A stretch of DNA of 5,999 nt from Pyrobaculum sp. Lineage in GTDB: Archaea; Thermoproteota; Thermoprotei; Thermoproteales; Thermoproteaceae. Position numbers and translations under genes: made by a program. Below are positions 5,167-5,999 of the stretch, piece by piece (within the stretch, counting starts at the first letter, position 1; each line of letters starts with the position of its first letter). Under the pieces are notes generated by a model. The model was not told the origin of the DNA and searched no databases. It saw only the letters and a program-made list of their open reading frames with translations. Location: NCBI GenBank assembly GCA_020833205.1, contig JAJHQT010000053.1, forward strand, positions 1 through 5,999, given 5' to 3'.

Positions 5167-5999
5167 CTAGGTCTCGCTTTTCAGATATCTGTTTTTTATT
5201 TCGTGTATCACCTGCGGTATGTCTATGTCCATGGGGCATACCTCTTTGCAGTTTCCCGCGTGGACGCACTTCAGCGCGTGGGGGCCCGCCGCCTCTATCC
5301 CCCTCGTCACGGCGGTCCACATGACGCCCATGGGGCCCGTGTAGGGGGGCTCGCCGAAATCCCTCCCCAACGCCCGGTATACCGGACAGTGGAGGTGGCA
5401 CCGTCCGCATCTAATGCAGAGAAGTGTCTCCCACAGCGCCGGGTCTCTCGCCGCCGCCCTCCTCCCGTTGTCCACAAGCACCACGTGGTACTCCTTAGGC
5501 CCCTGGGCTGGCGACACCCTATGCATCTCGATGTCGGCCGTGGAGCTGGGGCCAGCCGAGACGTTGATATACGTGGGGGGATAGAGCCCGGCGTACGCCG
5601 CCTGGACGCTGGCCACGTAGAGGGCGTGTATCAACGTCGGCACTATCTTCTCCACGCCGTCGTACACGATGTGGACAGGCGGAAACGCAGACGTGATGCG
5701 TATATTGGCCTCGTTCTCTACCAGCACCACGGCGCCGGTGTCGGCGGCTAGGGCGTTGGCGCCCGTAATGCCTACGTCGGCCTTCATGAACTTCTCCCGG
5801 AGAAACTCCCTAACCCTCTGCGCTATGGCCACAGGGTCGGGAGGCACCGCGATCCCCAGCTTCTCCTTGAGAAGCTCGGCGGCCCGCTCGCGGGTCAGAT
5901 GTATGGCTGGCGCTGTTATGTGGGACCCCTCCTCGCCGCTGAGCTGGACGAGGAATGCCCCCAGGTCGGTCTCCCACACCTCATTGCCCTCCTCCTCCA
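5167..5999 (-). CDS. LUD-domain (DUF162) iron-sulfur protein, LutB/LldF-like, C-terminal part (5' end outside the window)
   Basis: LutB-type proteins are cytoplasmic electron carriers in oxidation of lactate or related hydroxy acids, usually with LutA/LutC or a flavin dehydrogenase. The frame is open to the right edge ([12 protein letters not shown]), so the GTG at 5979 is internal; residues are counted from it. The LUD core shows [20 protein letters not shown] (67-86), [10 protein letters not shown] and [13 protein letters not shown] (102-114), hallmarks of the family. Cluster 1 is [14 protein letters not shown] (C188, C191, C194, C198), a [4Fe-4S] ligand set. Cluster 2 is [12 protein letters not shown] (C238, C244, C248), spaced C-x5-C-x3-CP, with alanine in the fourth-ligand place, as in the [3Fe-4S] centre of succinate dehydrogenase B. 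The protein ends 22 residues later and so lacks the longer C-terminal extension of Bacillus LutB. Substrate and partners cannot be told from this window. Confidence 0.88.
   Translation of the reverse strand, partial: EEEGNEVWETDLGAFLVQLSGEEGSHITAPAIHLTRERAAELLKEKLGIAVPPDPVAIAQRVREFLREKFMKADVGITGANALAADTGAVVLVENEANIRITSAFPPVHIVYDGVEKIVPTLIHALYVASVQAAYAGLYPPTYINVSAGPSSTADIEMHRVSPAQGPKEYHVVLVDNGRRAAARDPALWETLLCIRCGRCHLHCPVYRALGRDFGEPPYTGPMGVMWTAVTRGIEAAGPHALKCVHAGNCKEVCPMDIDIPQVIHEIKNRYLKSET
5182..5197 (+). terminator. Possible rightward terminator inside the LUD gene end
   Basis: CAGATATCTG (5182-5191) is a perfect 10-bp palindrome running straight into TTTTTT (5192-5197) on the plus strand. 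It encodes the last lysine- and tyrosine-containing codons of the LUD gene on the other strand, so it may be only coding sequence. It would suit the end of a rightward transcript from the TATA box at 4959. Weak evidence. Confidence 0.2.

Noticed and set aside
4984..5751. Long plus-strand ORF antisense to the LUD gene
   Set aside because: Most of it is the complement of a clearly recognised iron-sulfur protein gene and has no domain of its own.

Overview
The window looks like chromosomal DNA of a hyperthermophilic crenarchaeon, most likely Thermoproteales (Pyrobaculum/Thermoproteus type). The basis is a tricorn-type protease, GC-rich codons (GAG, AAG, AGG, TAC), GTG starts, leaderless TATA-box promoters and purple-heat-lover style proteins. 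The genus is an inference; no RNA marker is present.

Layout. Positions 1-2270 (+) hold the C-terminal two thirds of a tricorn core protease, cut by the left edge. Positions 2271-3250 are almost gene-free: one doubtful 99-codon ORF with a weak TATA box and a weak terminator-like hairpin, and one doubtful minus-strand small ORF. Positions 3251-4358 (-) are a compact two-gene operon: a TauE/SafE permease followed one base later by an ArsR-family repressor. Its promoter carries a 24-bp dyad lying between the TATA box and the start codon. Positions 4391-4958 hold no intact gene. They contain a perfect 11+11-bp palindrome with a degraded second copy exactly 63 bp away, then a frame-broken plus-strand coding remnant. 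Positions 4959-5166 carry a good TATA box followed at the right distance by a run of stem-loops, a candidate structured RNA or leader. Positions 5167-5999 (-) hold the C-terminal part of a LUD-domain (DUF162) iron-sulfur protein related to LutB/LldF, cut by the right edge.

How the parts work together. Tricorn would act downstream of the proteasome in peptide breakdown and has no visible link to its neighbours. The permease and ArsR protein form a self-contained module: the repressor is probably encoded by the operon it controls, through the dyad over the core promoter. Two cysteines in the regulator (Cys19, Cys67) and the sulfur-oxyanion reputation of TauE/SafE proteins suggest a response to metal, persulfide or sulfite, which is inference. 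The LUD protein probably passes electrons between an organic-acid oxidation step and the respiratory chain; its partners would lie beyond the right edge.

The most interesting items are the promoter dyad, the two palindromes six helical turns apart, the candidate RNA at about 4986-5125, the three-cysteine second cluster of the LUD protein and the changed P1-pocket residue of tricorn. I see no CRISPR array, tRNA, rRNA or intact mobile element.
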